Source: an uncultured Clostridia bacterium
GTDB lineage: Bacteria; Bacillota; Clostridia; Christensenellales; Borkfalkiaceae
Assembly: GCA_944368155.1 (NCBI GenBank)
Contig: CALVWW010000003.1
Span: forward strand, 62,001-126,000
DNA: 64,000 bases
Direction: 5' to 3'
The notes beneath the pieces are model-generated. The model had not been told where the DNA came from and did not search any database. It worked only from the letters and a program-made list of their open reading frames with translations. Below, piece after piece: positions 52,821 to 62,307 of the stretch; position 1 is the stretch's first letter; each line of letters opens with the position of its first letter. The position numbers and the translations under genes are program-made.

Positions 52821-55619
52821 CTATTCGGTCCTGAGTGCGATTACAGGGTCTTTATTCGCTGCGGACGAGGCAGGAATCAAACCTGAAATCAGCGTAAGGA
52901 CTATGCTTACGCACAGCATTATTGCCGCCTGCCATATAGGCAGCGCCGCAAGTCCCGATATACCCGTAAGCGGAGTTAATATCAGGTTTATCAAAAGCTG
53001 CAACAGATAGGCTACAATCACGCCTATAAGTCCTGCGAACAGGCCGATGATAAATGTTTCCGCGTTGAACACATGGCGTATATCCCGCTTGCGTGCGCCT
53101 ATCGAGCGGAGAATACCAATCTCTTTTGTTCGCTCGACGACGGATACATACGTTATTACGCCTATCATAACCGTCGACACGACGAGCGATATGGCTGTGA
53201 ATGCTATAAGCACATATGTTATGGCGTCGAGAATGGTATTAACCATTCCCATGAGCGTACCTACGGTATCGGAATAGTTTATTTCGGTAGGGCCCGCATA
53301 CTCTCCGTTTTCATCGGCATATACAGAATTTGCGCCGTTCAATTCATAATCTTGTCTTGCCGCACTCACTGCGTCGTTCCAGCCGTCGAGATAGGCAAGC
53401 AAATCTTCCTTTGTGTCGAAATCGCGCGCATAAAGCGAAACAGTCGACGGACGGTTATTCCCTCCGAGTTCGCGCACAATTTCCTCTAAATCAGAAGAGG
53501 TGAACCCCGGCTGAGAGCTGTATTTTGCTGTTACCCGCTGCGGCACAAGCTCGCCTGAAAGTAAATTTTCCACCCAGTTGGCAATAGTTTGTTCGCCTGC
53601 CATTGCCGACATTTCATTGGCATTGCCGAGCGAATTTATCGAATTGACTATATCCGACTGCATGTTTTTTTCGATATATTCGAGAACGAGCTGTTCTGTA
53701 AAATTTAAGCCGGAGGTAAGACAACCGTAAGTCAAACCTTCCTGAAGGCGCAAGATGCCGCTGATTTTAAGCGTTATATAGTCGCCGTCCTGCGCGCCTT
53801 CGACCAGACCCGCATTCTCACCGGGTTCGGCAATGTTATACCCAGTGTATTGGTATTCGTACTCTCCGTCGGACTGCTTATAGAGTGCATCATTATAGTA
53901 CAGAGTATATTCCCTGCCTATAATTTCATCGAATGGTATACTGTCGGGTTCGGAATCATCCACGCCGTCTTCAGCGGAAATAAATAAATCAAGAAAGCGC
54001 GTTTCATCGAGAAAACCGAGCTGAACGAGCGTCAAATCAATGACATCGTTCTGTTCCCCGACTACAAGCACGATTTCGTCTGAACTTTGCGGGAAATCAC
54101 CCGCAATTATTTCATATTGCGATTTTACATAAGAACCGAAATCTTCATCGGAAAAATTCCCGGAAGTTCCCGGCATTACGTTTACAACTTCAGTAAAAAA
54201 CTGCACGAACTGGGTCAGGTTTGAGTATTCATCGGCCGCTGTAGTGAGTATATATGTGTAATATTCTCTCAGGGCGTCGAGCGAAAGATGCGCATCGCGC
54301 GGTTCTATGCCCGTCGTTTCCGAACCTATCTCGACATCTGTGAACAGGTTGCCTGACATAGATACTCCGTATGAATACATTATAGCGTTATACAGCTCTT
54401 CAGGCATGGCCTCAAGGTACTCGAGATAATTCATCTCCTGCCCGTCGATATTTGCCACATTGTCCTCGGTAAGGTCATTCTGCGTAGTCATACCCTGAGC
54501 AAGCTGAGACAGGAAGGAATTGACATACACCTTATTATCAATCTCGTCGAGGTCAATATTACTCGTTGACCCGCTCATGAAAGAAGACATAGCCGAAGTC
54601 AAATCAACGGAAGTTTCGCTCACCTCCACGGGATAATATGAGAGCATATCCTCCTCTGTCTGTCGGATATAACTGTTGAAGCCCGAAGAGAGCGCAAGAA
54701 CGAGGCATACGGAAATTATGCCTATGCTGCCCGCAATCGAAGTTATGAGCGTACGCGTCTTTTTGGTCAAAAGGTTTTTGCCGCTCAAAGCAAATGCCGT
54801 CAAAAGCGACATGGAAGAATGCTTCTTTTTGTATACTGCCGCGCGTGAGACTGCTTTATCGTCCTTTTTGCCGGGTTCAACTGCAGTCTGCTCATCGACG
54901 GCGGCTTTGTGCCGCGCAACTTCCTCTTCCTCTTCTTCGCGAGAATAAGGGGCGCTGTCAGAAACTACCAAACCGTCTTTAAGCTCTACTATTCTTGAGG
55001 AATACTTATAAGCGAGTTCGGGGTTGTGTGTAACCATTATGACGAGGCGCTCGCCAGCAATCTCCTTTATGAGGTCCATTATCTGCACCGAGGTATTGGT
55101 GTCGAGCGCGCCTGTGGGCTCGTCGGCAAGCAGAATCTCGGGGTTGTTCACAAGGGCGCGGGCAATGGCTACACGCTGCATCTGCCCGCCCGAGAGCTGG
55201 TTGGGCTTTTTGTTCAGCTCGCTTTCAAGACCAACGCGGCGCAGAGCTTCGGTTGCGCGCGCCTTGCGCTCTTTGGGACTTACGCCGGAGAGAGTTAAGG
55301 CAAGTTCAACGTTAGATAGCACAGTCTGATGGGGAATCAGGTTATATGTCTGGAATACAAAGCCTATGCGGTGGTTGCGGTATGTGTCCCAGTCGCCGTC
55401 TTTATAGTCCTTTGTTGATATTCCCTCGATAATAAGGTCGCCCGACGTATAGTGGTCGAGGCCGCCGATAATGTTTAAAAGGGTGGTTTTGCCGCAGCCC
55501 GACGCACCGAGAATGGAAACGAACTCGTTGCGGCGGAAAGAGAGACTTACGCCCTTTAAGGCGGCAACGGTCGAATCGCCTACCTTATAGTCCTTTTTGA
55601 TGTTGCGTAGTTGGAGCAT
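52821..55619 (-). CDS. MacB-like ABC transporter (ATPase fused to FtsX-type permease)
   Basis: 932 residues. The ATPase part comes first (about 1-240): Walker [10 protein letters not shown], signature LSGGQMQR, Walker [13 protein letters not shown], His in VTHNPELA. After a charged linker (about 230-285) a membrane helix (about 315-335), a large outer domain (about 340-780) and three C-terminal helices with [19 protein letters not shown] make an FtsX/MacB-type permease. Such exporters move peptides, antibiotics or lipoproteins. It starts at an ATG after GAGG and has a long structured leader. Confidence 0.94.
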   Translation of the reverse strand: MLQLRNIKKDYKVGDSTVAALKGVSLSFRRNEFVSILGASGCGKTTLLNIIGGLDHYTSGDLIIEGISTKDYKDGDWDTYRNHRIGFVFQTYNLIPHQTVLSNVELALTLSGVSPKERKARATEALRRVGLESELNKKPNQLSGGQMQRVAIARALVNNPEILLADEPTGALDTNTSVQIMDLIKEIAGERLVIMVTHNPELAYKYSSRIVELKDGLVVSDSAPYSREEEEEEVARHKAAVDEQTAVEPGKKDDKAVSRAAVYKKKHSSMSLLTAFALSGKNLLTKKTRTLITSIAGSIGIISVCLVLALSSGFNSYIRQTEEDMLSYYPVEVSETSVDLTSAMSSFMSGSTSNIDLDEIDNKVYVNSFLSQLAQGMTTQNDLTEDNVANIDGQEMNYLEYLEAMPEELYNAIMYSYGVSMSGNLFTDVEIGSETTGIEPRDAHLSLDALREYYTYILTTAADEYSNLTQFVQFFTEVVNVMPGTSGNFSDEDFGSYVKSQYEIIAGDFPQSSDEIVLVVGEQNDVIDLTLVQLGFLDETRFLDLFISAEDGVDDSEPDSIPFDEIIGREYTLYYNDALYKQSDGEYEYQYTGYNIAEPGENAGLVEGAQDGDYITLKISGILRLQEGLTYGCLTSGLNFTEQLVLEYIEKNMQSDIVNSINSLGNANEMSAMAGEQTIANWVENLLSGELVPQRVTAKYSSQPGFTSSDLEEIVRELGGNNRPSTVSLYARDFDTKEDLLAYLDGWNDAVSAARQDYELNGANSVYADENGEYAGPTEINYSDTVGTLMGMVNTILDAITYVLIAFTAISLVVSTVMIGVITYVSVVERTKEIGILRSIGARKRDIRHVFNAETFIIGLFAGLIGVIVAYLLQLLINLILTPLTGISGLAALPIWQAAIMLCVSIVLTLISGLIPASSAANKDPVIALRTE

Positions 55620-55740
55620 AATATATCCTCTATAAATAAAAAAACTTTTGCCTGAATTTGAAAGCGTAAATTCTGCCGCATGCTTGCAGCAGGCCTTTAA
55701 AAACAAAATACCGCAGAACGGCTATATAAAAAAAGCAAAA

Positions 55741-55805
55741 GCCGCGCCGGGCGGGCGCGACTTAAATCTGCGGGTTATGCCCGTTCTCTGGTTAATAATT
55801 TTATA
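55741..55805 (-). promoter_or_regulatory. Promoter and attenuator-like hairpin in the exporter leader
   Basis: An extended -10 (TGG-TATAAA, 55805-55800) on the minus strand implies a ~174-base leader. Within it, CGGG-TTATG-CCCG type pairing (55771-55785) and then GTCGCGCC/GGCGCGGC (55741-55761) followed by TTTTGCTTTTTTT form an intrinsic terminator before the coding region. Nothing else is evident in 55620-55740, and the gap 55806-55933 on the far side is AT-rich and empty. Confidence 0.55.
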
Positions 55806-55933
55806 CCAAAGATATAAATTTATTATAAAATAATTGTGAAAGTTTGTGTAAAATCACAAATCTTATGTAAAATTACTGCCAAACCCTTGGCGGCCTTAAA
55901 CATGAAATTAAGCGCTGTGTGAAAAAGCGGAAG

Positions 55934-56809
55934 TTATTTTTCTGAATTGCCGGCGTCGTTTCCGCCTTCGCTACCGCCGTTTCCGTCCTTATCGTGTGCC
56001 TCTTCGTCGGCTTTGGCGCGCTGCTTTTTTAACTTGTCGAAGTAGTCTGAGAGCATCTCCTGCATACTTTTGCCCGATTTAAAGGCAAACAAAAAGCTGG
56101 CTTTTCCCGCCCTTGCTCTCTCTTTTGCACGCTTTGCGCTTTCAGCCGCGCGTTGCCTGCCCCTCTCTATACTCTCAGCCGCACGCTCTTTGCCGCGCTC
56201 GATATTTTCTTTGACGCTCTCCTTGAGCTTCTCATACGCGACGACTATTCCCCGCTCCTTGGCGAATTTGCGAATCTTCACCGAAAGGTTCATAGAGTGC
56301 GCAAGGTCGACGATAAACACGCCGAAAAACAGCCCGACAAAGAAGGCAAAGCCGAGGTGGTTTACAAACCATGCCACCCAGCTTATTACATACCCGTGAA
56401 TGAACAAAATATATACTGCCGCCGCAGCCGTCCATATGAGGGAAAAAAGCGGACAGATTATGCCCTGAATGTTGCCGGGGCGCTTTGAATAGTCCCACAG
56501 TTTTATCTTCATGCCCTTTATAAAAATAAGGCCGGCAATATACTCGAGCGCCGTCAAAAGCACGCCCGCAATTAGTATCAGAATAAGTTTATCAGCCCAA
56601 ACATATCCCGTATCAACGGGTATGAAACTGACGGCATACATAAAAGTAAGCCCGAAACCGTATAGCGGAAGATACGGGCCCGTCAAAAAACCAGGGTTTA
56701 TCCACTTTTTTGCACTGAAAAATCTGCGGAACAGCACTTCGGCGCACCACCCGAGACAGCTGCCCACGAAGAACAGAAAACAGAGTTCGAGTAAGACTTG
56801 CGCTACCAT
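55934..56809 (-). CDS. CmpB-type putative ABC transporter permease (PF06541-like)
   Basis: 291 residues. Four to five membrane helices with GSCLGWCAEVLFRRFF, NPGFLTGPYLPLYGFG and LWDYSKRPGNIQGIICPLFSLIW, the conserved core of the PF06541 family, whose link to ABC transport is by annotation only. The C-terminal ~110 residues are a highly charged helix with repeated ERGKERAAESI / ERGRQRAAESA / AKRAKERARAG, probably a coiled coil, and an acidic Gly-rich end. This tail is longer than in most relatives. Confidence 0.85.
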   Translation of the reverse strand: MVAQVLLELCFLFFVGSCLGWCAEVLFRRFFSAKKWINPGFLTGPYLPLYGFGLTFMYAVSFIPVDTGYVWADKLILILIAGVLLTALEYIAGLIFIKGMKIKLWDYSKRPGNIQGIICPLFSLIWTAAAAVYILFIHGYVISWVAWFVNHLGFAFFVGLFFGVFIVDLAHSMNLSVKIRKFAKERGIVVAYEKLKESVKENIERGKERAAESIERGRQRAAESAKRAKERARAGKASFLFAFKSGKSMQEMLSDYFDKLKKQRAKADEEAHDKDGNGGSEGGNDAGNSEK

Positions 56810-56848
56810 ATCGTAATTCCTTTGTGTATTGTCTTATTACGCGCTAAA

Positions 56849-58489
56849 TCACCTTTTTGCAGCGGCTATGCGCGCAAGCGAGCGCTGTTCCCCGAGAATT
56901 GACATTACCGTGCACAAATCGGGCGAGTTTGGACTGCCGGTTATGGCTATGCGCACAATCTCGGCCGCATCCGACACATTGCCCTTAAATGCTTCGGGAT
57001 TGAGCTTGTATTCAGAATTTTCAGAAGCAAAACCTGCCGCGGCCGCCGCGGTCTTCAGCTTTGCAAACCATGCGGAGTTGTCGTCGCTTTCGTCATAGGT
57101 CCGGGCAAAGGCAGACAGCATTTTATTCACCGTTTCGTCGTCTGTGCGGAAAGAATATTCGGGGGTGAAAGTATCGTCGAAGAAATAATCGATAAGGCGC
57201 ACGCCCTGTTCGGCGCGCTCGATATCCTTGCGGCGCTTTTTTTGCCCGGCGCCCATAATGAGGGCGAGTATTTTGATTACATATTCCCTGTTTTCAAAGT
57301 GAGCCCTGTCGGCCTCTGTCCCGAATTCCTTCACCCAGCCGTTCAAAAATTCATACATGCCCTCGGGAGAGAGCTTTGAAAGCTCGTCGCGCGAGACGTC
57401 GTTGAGTTTATCCAAATCGAACAACGCTCCGCTCTTGCCCATCTTTGAGACGGAGAAAGGAAACGCGGTGTAGTCCTTTTCGGGGTTCTTTGCCGCCCAT
57501 TCCTCAAAATTGGAATTTAAGATGGTCATGAGATATTTTATCACCGCCTGCGGATAGTAGCCTGCGGCACGGTAGAAATCGAGGGAAAGCTCGGGGTCTT
57601 TACGTTTGGAGAGCTTGCGCTTGGTGCCGCCGTCCACCTTCATTAAAGAACATGTATGGCCGTAGCGCGGAAGGGGAAAGCCGAGCACCTTGAACAGCTC
57701 TATGTGAATTGGCAGACTTGAAAGCCACTCCTCACCCCTTATCACCAGCGTGGTGCGCATGAAGTGGTCGTCGACGGCATGCGCGAAGTGATAAGTAGGT
57801 ATACCGTCCGACTTTAGAATTACAACGTCCTGATTGTTTTCCGTCACCGTGATGCTGCCCTTTATGGCGTCGCGGAAGGTATGCTTTATGTTTACGTCGC
57901 CCTGAGATTTAAGCCTTATCACAAAGGGCAGTCCCTTTTCGAGCGCGGCATAAACCTCTTCCTCCGTCTTATCGCGCCATACTGCATATTTGCCGTAGTA
58001 ACCTGTTATCTCTTTATTCTCGGTCTGCACCCTTCTTATCTCGTCGAGTTCTTCTTCCGTACAGAAACAGGGATAGGCAAGGCCGCGCTCCAACAAATCT
58101 TTTGCGAAGGCGCGGTAAATGGGCGCACGGCGGCGCTGATAGTAGGGGCCGTAGGCATTCTCGCCGTCAATTTCCGCTCCCTCGTCGAAATTTATGCCAA
58201 AGTAGTCGAGCGAACGTATGACCGACTCGACAGCACCCTCCACTTTGCGCTTTTCGTCGGTATCTTCAATGCGCAGATAGAATATGCCGCCTGTGGTGTG
58301 CGCAGTGCGTTCGTCGGCAAGGGCGCTGTAGAGATTGCCCAAATGTATAAAACCGGTAGGCGAAGGCGCAAGGCGGGTAACCTCAGCCCCTTCGTTCAAT
58401 TTGCGGGGAGGATAAGCCCTTTCGCACTCTTCAAGCGAAGGGAGATTTTCATCGGGAATAAGCCTTGCGGCAAGTTTTTTCAAATCCAT
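56849..58489 (-). CDS. gltX: Glutamate-tRNA ligase
   Basis: Charges tRNA-Glu. 546 residues of a class I synthetase: APSPTGFIHLGNLY with the HIGH-type HLGN at 49-52, and the KMSKS-type KRKLSKRKDP near 290. The catalytic domain and the C-terminal anticodon-binding helices (up to LARIAAAKR) are present. About 40 residues precede the HIGH region, longer than in E. coli GltX. It lies alone on the minus strand, 40 bp from the CmpB-type gene. Confidence 0.95.
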   Translation of the reverse strand: MDLKKLAARLIPDENLPSLEECERAYPPRKLNEGAEVTRLAPSPTGFIHLGNLYSALADERTAHTTGGIFYLRIEDTDEKRKVEGAVESVIRSLDYFGINFDEGAEIDGENAYGPYYQRRRAPIYRAFAKDLLERGLAYPCFCTEEELDEIRRVQTENKEITGYYGKYAVWRDKTEEEVYAALEKGLPFVIRLKSQGDVNIKHTFRDAIKGSITVTENNQDVVILKSDGIPTYHFAHAVDDHFMRTTLVIRGEEWLSSLPIHIELFKVLGFPLPRYGHTCSLMKVDGGTKRKLSKRKDPELSLDFYRAAGYYPQAVIKYLMTILNSNFEEWAAKNPEKDYTAFPFSVSKMGKSGALFDLDKLNDVSRDELSKLSPEGMYEFLNGWVKEFGTEADRAHFENREYVIKILALIMGAGQKKRRKDIERAEQGVRLIDYFFDDTFTPEYSFRTDDETVNKMLSAFARTYDESDDNSAWFAKLKTAAAAAGFASENSEYKLNPEAFKGNVSDAAEIVRIAITGSPNSPDLCTVMSILGEQRSLARIAAAKR

Positions 58490-58527
58490 AGTTCACCTTT
58501 AAAATTTTTCCTGAAATTACAGATACA

Positions 58528-59847
58528 TTATAACACGAGCAGGCTGAATAAGTAACCTTTTTTAGCCGTCAATTTAAATTTTTTGCGGCTGAAAAACATG
58601 CGCACGGCGCCGGGCAGAAATATTCCGGCAAGGCGCAGAACGGCTGCGGCCGCAGCAACGCCCACGGCAATCGAGCCGAAAAACAGGACGGCGTCGGCGC
58701 CGTATTCAAGTGCGACGGCAAAATTGCCGCATGCAAGCTCCTCTGCCGCATAATAAAGCGGAGCGCCGGGAAGCAGGGGCAATATTGCAGACGTAAGGAA
58801 CATGCCATTAGGCAAGCGGAAAGCATATGAAAGTGCCGCGGCGACGAAATAAGCAAAAAACGAGGCTATAGCCGTAGCCCAAAAAACACCGAGGGGAATG
58901 CAGAGACAGTAAACGCAATAAGTTGACGCCGCCGCAAGCACACCCGAAGCCGCACGGGAGGGGCGCGCCCTGAACATAATGCAGAAGCCTGAAGCGCCTG
59001 CGGCACACGACGCGAGCGACAGCAAAAAAGACGGCTGGCCGCGCGCGATATGCGGCAGACTGAGAAAGGACAGCGCCGCGCCCGAAAGGGAATATCCCGC
59101 CGCCATGGCAAGCGCGGATGATAAACCGCCTGTTATCCGCTCTGCGGCAGACTGATAGTCTCCCGAAAGCAAGTCGCGCAGGGCGCCGAAAATATTGAGT
59201 CCCGGAACGGTCGCCATAATACTGCCCAGAACCACATAGGCCGCACTGCACTCAATTTTGCAGGCGATTGCGAGCGCGCTTAAAATTAATGAAAGCGCAC
59301 CGCCGAGCACAGATATGGCAAGGACTCTTGCCGCTCCGCCCGCGCCGCGGCGCGACAGTGCGGCAGATAAAAGGCAGGTGACGATGCCGACGAGCAAACA
59401 TATGGCAGATTCGCACAGCCCGCCGCCGAAAAAGGCACAGAATGAGGCGCACGCAATTCCGCCGCCGAGAGACTGCAAATAAATTTTATCCTCTCTCTGC
59501 ACACGCGATAGCTCAAACTCACACTCATCTATCGTGGCGCCCGATTCGGCGAGCCTTAGTATGCGCGTACAGCGCTCCATCACCGAAAGGTCGGTCGACA
59601 ACGCATATACGCGCCTGAACACCGTAACGTTAGTTCCGCAACTGTAAATGCACACTGTTGCCTGCGAGGGCGAAGCATACACCTCTGCATCGCCAAATCC
59701 GAAGGCGGCGAGAGCGCGCAGCGCACATGACGAAGCATACCCCGACGAGGCACCGCATGCAATAAACGCCGCACAAAGATTTACCGAAAATTTCGCGGCT
59801 GATGAAGCGCTCGGCGCACCGCGGTCAAAATTTACACAATTTCCCAT
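58528..59847 (-). CDS. Threonine/serine exporter ThrE-type membrane protein
   Basis: 439 residues. It combines the two halves that in many bacteria are separate genes (DUF1212 and DUF3815): an N-terminal soluble region with CALRALAAFGFGDAEVYASPSQATVCI, then about ten helices. Conserved ATVPGLNIFGALRDLLSGDY near 215 and PNGMFLTSAILPLLPGAPLY near 365 mark the pair of homologous membrane halves. It is rich in Ala, Ser and Cys. Its ATG lies 4 bp from a palindromic element that must supply or contain its promoter. Confidence 0.88.
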   Translation of the reverse strand: MGNCVNFDRGAPSASSAAKFSVNLCAAFIACGASSGYASSCALRALAAFGFGDAEVYASPSQATVCIYSCGTNVTVFRRVYALSTDLSVMERCTRILRLAESGATIDECEFELSRVQREDKIYLQSLGGGIACASFCAFFGGGLCESAICLLVGIVTCLLSAALSRRGAGGAARVLAISVLGGALSLILSALAIACKIECSAAYVVLGSIMATVPGLNIFGALRDLLSGDYQSAAERITGGLSSALAMAAGYSLSGAALSFLSLPHIARGQPSFLLSLASCAAGASGFCIMFRARPSRAASGVLAAASTYCVYCLCIPLGVFWATAIASFFAYFVAAALSYAFRLPNGMFLTSAILPLLPGAPLYYAAEELACGNFAVALEYGADAVLFFGSIAVGVAAAAAVLRLAGIFLPGAVRMFFSRKKFKLTAKKGYLFSLLVL

Positions 59848-59851
59848 ACGC

Positions 59852-60066
59852 TATACTGTAAGGGATTAATACGAACCCGATTTAAAGCGGGGATATCGCA
59901 GATATCTGCCCGCTTAAATTGTCCTGCACCTTTAAATAGCGCATTTTGCGTTGGATTGGCGCGAAGAGGAGGCGGCAATACTCATGCAGTATTGCAACGA
60001 CGATGAACGCCGAGGCATGCAAAAGACGCATTTAAAGGCGGGTTCGTTTTATTCTCTTACAGTATA
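59852..60066. repeat. MITE-like palindromic element with ~36-bp terminal inverted repeats
   Basis: The left end (from TATACTGTAAG at 59852 to TTTAAA at 59886) matches the reverse complement of the right end (60031-60066); both contain TATACTGTAAG and ACGAACCCG. Inside are more nested dyads: AAGCGGG/CCCGCTT around GATATC-GCA-GATATC, and GCAATACT/AGTATTGC at the centre. No open frame of note. This is the shape of a non-autonomous transposable element or a long structured RNA. Confidence 0.6.
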
Positions 60067-60158
60067 CTATACGGCGGACGGGAAAATATGCAGATGTAAA
60101 ATAAATAAAAAATAAAAATTAAATTAATTAAATTAATTAAATTAAATATTGCCGTAAA

Positions 60159-60195
60159 TTATTTTATCGGCCGCGGTATGCGGCCGATAAAATAA
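60159..60195. terminator. Terminator after the XRE regulator gene
   Basis: TTATTTTATCGGCCGC pairs perfectly with GCGGCCGATAAAATAA around GGTAT. Between it and the MITE-like element (60067-60158) is only an A/T tract of repeated AATTAATTA. Confidence 0.75.
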
Positions 60196-60208
60196 ATAAA
60201 TCACAAAA

Positions 60209-60808
60209 TTATTTTACTTTGCGGAAAACAAACCATAAAATTATGAGCACCTCGAACGGGCAGGCCGCCACAAACAACAGCCACAGGCTTGTGAGGGGCG
60301 TAAACAGATAAAGTATGGTAAACAACAGGGCGGCAAGCGACCACAGAATGAGCGAACATGTTATTGCATTTGTAATTCTGTTGCCCCACACCCCGGAAAA
60401 CACCGTAAGCACTATTGACGAAACCAGAGCCGCGGCCACAAAACTGAGCCACTCGTATTCAAGCTGAGGCACATAGCAAAGGATAACGAAAATGCCGGTG
60501 GCGATGAACCACACAAGCGCGAATGAAAGCAACGTTATCAAAAGCCGCTTTTTGCGCTTGTGAAGCACAGGCTTTACTTCCTTCTCCTTGGGTCGACTGA
60601 CAAGGTCGTCGAGAGTAATATTGTAGATGCCGGCAATCTGAATTAGCACGCGGATATCGGGGACGGACTCTCCCCTCTCCCACTTGGATACGGCTTTATC
60701 AGAATAATTGAGCAATTCCGCAAGCTGCGCCTGCGTTAAATTGGCCTGAGTGCGGAAGCGCAGAAGGTTTTCCGCAATTATCTCTTTTATGTCTTGCGTT
60801 TCATTCAT
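60209..60808 (-). CDS. XRE-family regulator with C-terminal membrane domain
   Basis: 199 residues. Residues ~8-65 are a Cro/CI helix-turn-helix (LTQAQLAELLNYSDKAVSKWERGESVPDIRVL split around the recognition helix). A basic linker leads to four membrane helices in the second half. Such regulators may sense membrane state or a membrane ligand. The promoter's -10 is 6 bases before the ATG, so the mRNA is probably leaderless. Inverted repeats lie further upstream. Confidence 0.9.
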   Translation of the reverse strand: MNETQDIKEIIAENLLRFRTQANLTQAQLAELLNYSDKAVSKWERGESVPDIRVLIQIAGIYNITLDDLVSRPKEKEVKPVLHKRKKRLLITLLSFALVWFIATGIFVILCYVPQLEYEWLSFVAAALVSSIVLTVFSGVWGNRITNAITCSLILWSLAALLFTILYLFTPLTSLWLLFVAACPFEVLIILWFVFRKVK

Positions 60809-60814
60809 AGCACG

Positions 60815-60843
60815 ATTTTAACACAATTCAAGCGCAAAATCAA
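60815..60843 (-). promoter_or_regulatory. Promoter of the XRE regulator (leaderless)
   Basis: On the minus strand TTGATT (60843-60838), 17-bp spacer, TAAAAT (60820-60815), then six bases to the ATG at 60808. Confidence 0.65.
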
Positions 60844-60855
60844 GAATATTTACAC

Positions 60856-60897
60856 AACTCTACTGTGAGTAGAATGTGAAATTTTTGCAGTAGAGTT
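60856..60897. promoter_or_regulatory. Inverted repeats in the XRE-degV divergent spacer
   Basis: AACTCTACTG (60856-60865) and CAGTAGAGTT (60888-60897) are perfect inverted repeats 22 bp apart; within the left arm lies the tight dyad CTACT-GTG-AGTAG (60860-60872). They are good candidate operators for the XRE regulator itself and perhaps the divergent degV gene. Confidence 0.5.
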
Positions 60898-60979
60898 ACA
60901 TTTATGCGCAGTATAGCGCGATTTTTTATTTGTAGAGCAGCGGCGCAAACAATAGGGTGTATTTGCCGGCAAAAGCGTA

Positions 60980-61103
60980 TATAATTAAATTGTAACAAAA
61001 AGGTAAACAAGTTTTGCCGCGAACGGCGGAAAGTTCCGGCTTGGGCCTGCCTCAGACTTAAATTAAGCTGAATCGAGAGGCATGCGGTTAAACCGCCTTT
61101 TTT
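60980..61103 (+). promoter_or_regulatory. Possible degV promoter and leader hairpin
   Basis: TATAAT at 60980-60985 (weak -35) implies a leader of nearly 190 bases. GCGGTT-A-AACCGC (61084-61096) followed by CTTTTTTC resembles a small terminator within it. A second weak promoter (TTGACA at about 61111) lies after it. Confidence 0.35.
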
Positions 61104-61180
61104 CGGCGACATTGACAGATTGAACATACACGGCTGAATTTTGCCCGTTTTTATTTTAAAAATCAAGGAGAAATATTTTA

Positions 61181-62119
61181 ATGAAATTTGAAATTTTCGT
61201 CGATTCTTCGGCAAATCTTACTGAAAAGATGATTGAAGAGTGCGGGATAAAAGTTATTTCGTACGTATGCACATGCGACGGCAAAGAAGTAATCTGCTAC
61301 AAAGACGGAGCGACGTTTGCTCAGTCGGCAAAGGAATTTTACGCCGCCATGAGCCGCGGAGCAGACGTTTCCACCTCGCTTATAACCAAGGAGAGATTTG
61401 AAGCCGAACTCGAACCCACTTTAAAAGAGGGGCGCGACGCGCTTGTATTTACCATATCTTCACAGGTCAGCGGCACCAACCATCAGGCCAATCTCGCCGC
61501 AGAGGCGCTCATGAAAAAATATCCCGGCCGCAAGATTTATATTGCCGACGCCGTAAACTCTTCCCTCGGCGAGGGACTGCTTGCCGTAAAAGCGGCAAAT
61601 CTACGCGACATGGGCGAAAATCTCGAAACCTGCGCAAAGTGGGTCGAGGCCAACAAGTGGAAGATGAATTCATACTTCACCGTATCTGACCTTAAGTATC
61701 TGAGAAAAGGCGGCAGGATTTCGGGCGTGACCGCGCTTGCAGGAACTCTGCTCAATATCAAACCCATTCTGAAAGCCGACGGAAACGGCAGAATTGTTAT
61801 GTGCGGCAGAGTGAAGGGCAGAAGGAAATCTGTGGCCGAGCTTGCAGAATACTATAAAAATTATGCAGTTTTCCCCGAAGGCGCAACGGCCGCGATATGC
61901 CACTGCGACTGCGAGGAAGAAGCCGATAATCTTGCCGCAATGATAAGGGAGCTTGGCGCTACTGACGTGACGGTTGAGTATTACGATATCGTCAGCGGAG
62001 CGCACGTAGGTCCGGGAACTATAGCGCTGTTCTTTATGGGCAAAGACAGGCGCGGCGAACTTAAGCCTTCGGAAAAACGCGCCGACGGAAAGCCCGTGCA
62101 TGCAGAGAACAACATCTGA
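61181..62119 (+). CDS. DegV family protein (fatty-acid-binding)
   Basis: 312 residues with the DegV two-domain plan: FVDSSANLTEKMIEE at the start, VSTSLITKERF near 64 (Thr/Ser that bind the lipid carboxylate), VFTISSQVSGTNHQA near 90 and RKGGRISG near 175. Members bind fatty acids, and in Bacillota FakB proteins of this family present them to a fatty acid kinase; no FakA gene is nearby. AAGGAG gives a clear start. Confidence 0.93.
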   Translation: MKFEIFVDSSANLTEKMIEECGIKVISYVCTCDGKEVICYKDGATFAQSAKEFYAAMSRGADVSTSLITKERFEAELEPTLKEGRDALVFTISSQVSGTNHQANLAAEALMKKYPGRKIYIADAVNSSLGEGLLAVKAANLRDMGENLETCAKWVEANKWKMNSYFTVSDLKYLRKGGRISGVTALAGTLLNIKPILKADGNGRIVMCGRVKGRRKSVAELAEYYKNYAVFPEGATAAICHCDCEEEADNLAAMIRELGATDVTVEYYDIVSGAHVGPGTIALFFMGKDRRGELKPSEKRADGKPVHAENNI

Positions 62120-62257
62120 GCATAAAAGTCACGGCCGCCGCCTTTTAAAGGGCATGCAAAGCACGGCGCAATGTACATTCGGCGGCAGGAAAAAGCAGAC
62201 GCCGCATATTATCGGTATAATTTAAGATTACACTAACTCCTAAATAAAAAAACTTGG

Positions 62258-62289
62258 ACCGCCGCCGCGCAGATTTGCGCGGCGGCGGT
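62258..62289 (-). terminator. Terminator after the DeoC-like gene
   Basis: CCGCCGCCGCGC pairs perfectly with GCGCGGCGGCGG; on the minus strand AAGTTTTTTT follows a few bases later. Confidence 0.75.
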
Positions 62290-62307
62290 TCAGTTTACGC
62301 AAAAAAT

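Noticed and set aside
59852-60066. tRNA gene (GGTTCG-like sequence at about 60040)
   Set aside because: The GGGTTCG belongs to the inverted repeat arm; no cloverleaf can be drawn.
60100-60150. AATTAATTA tract as an origin or replication element
   Set aside because: Short simple-sequence DNA with no DnaA boxes nearby; low complexity only.
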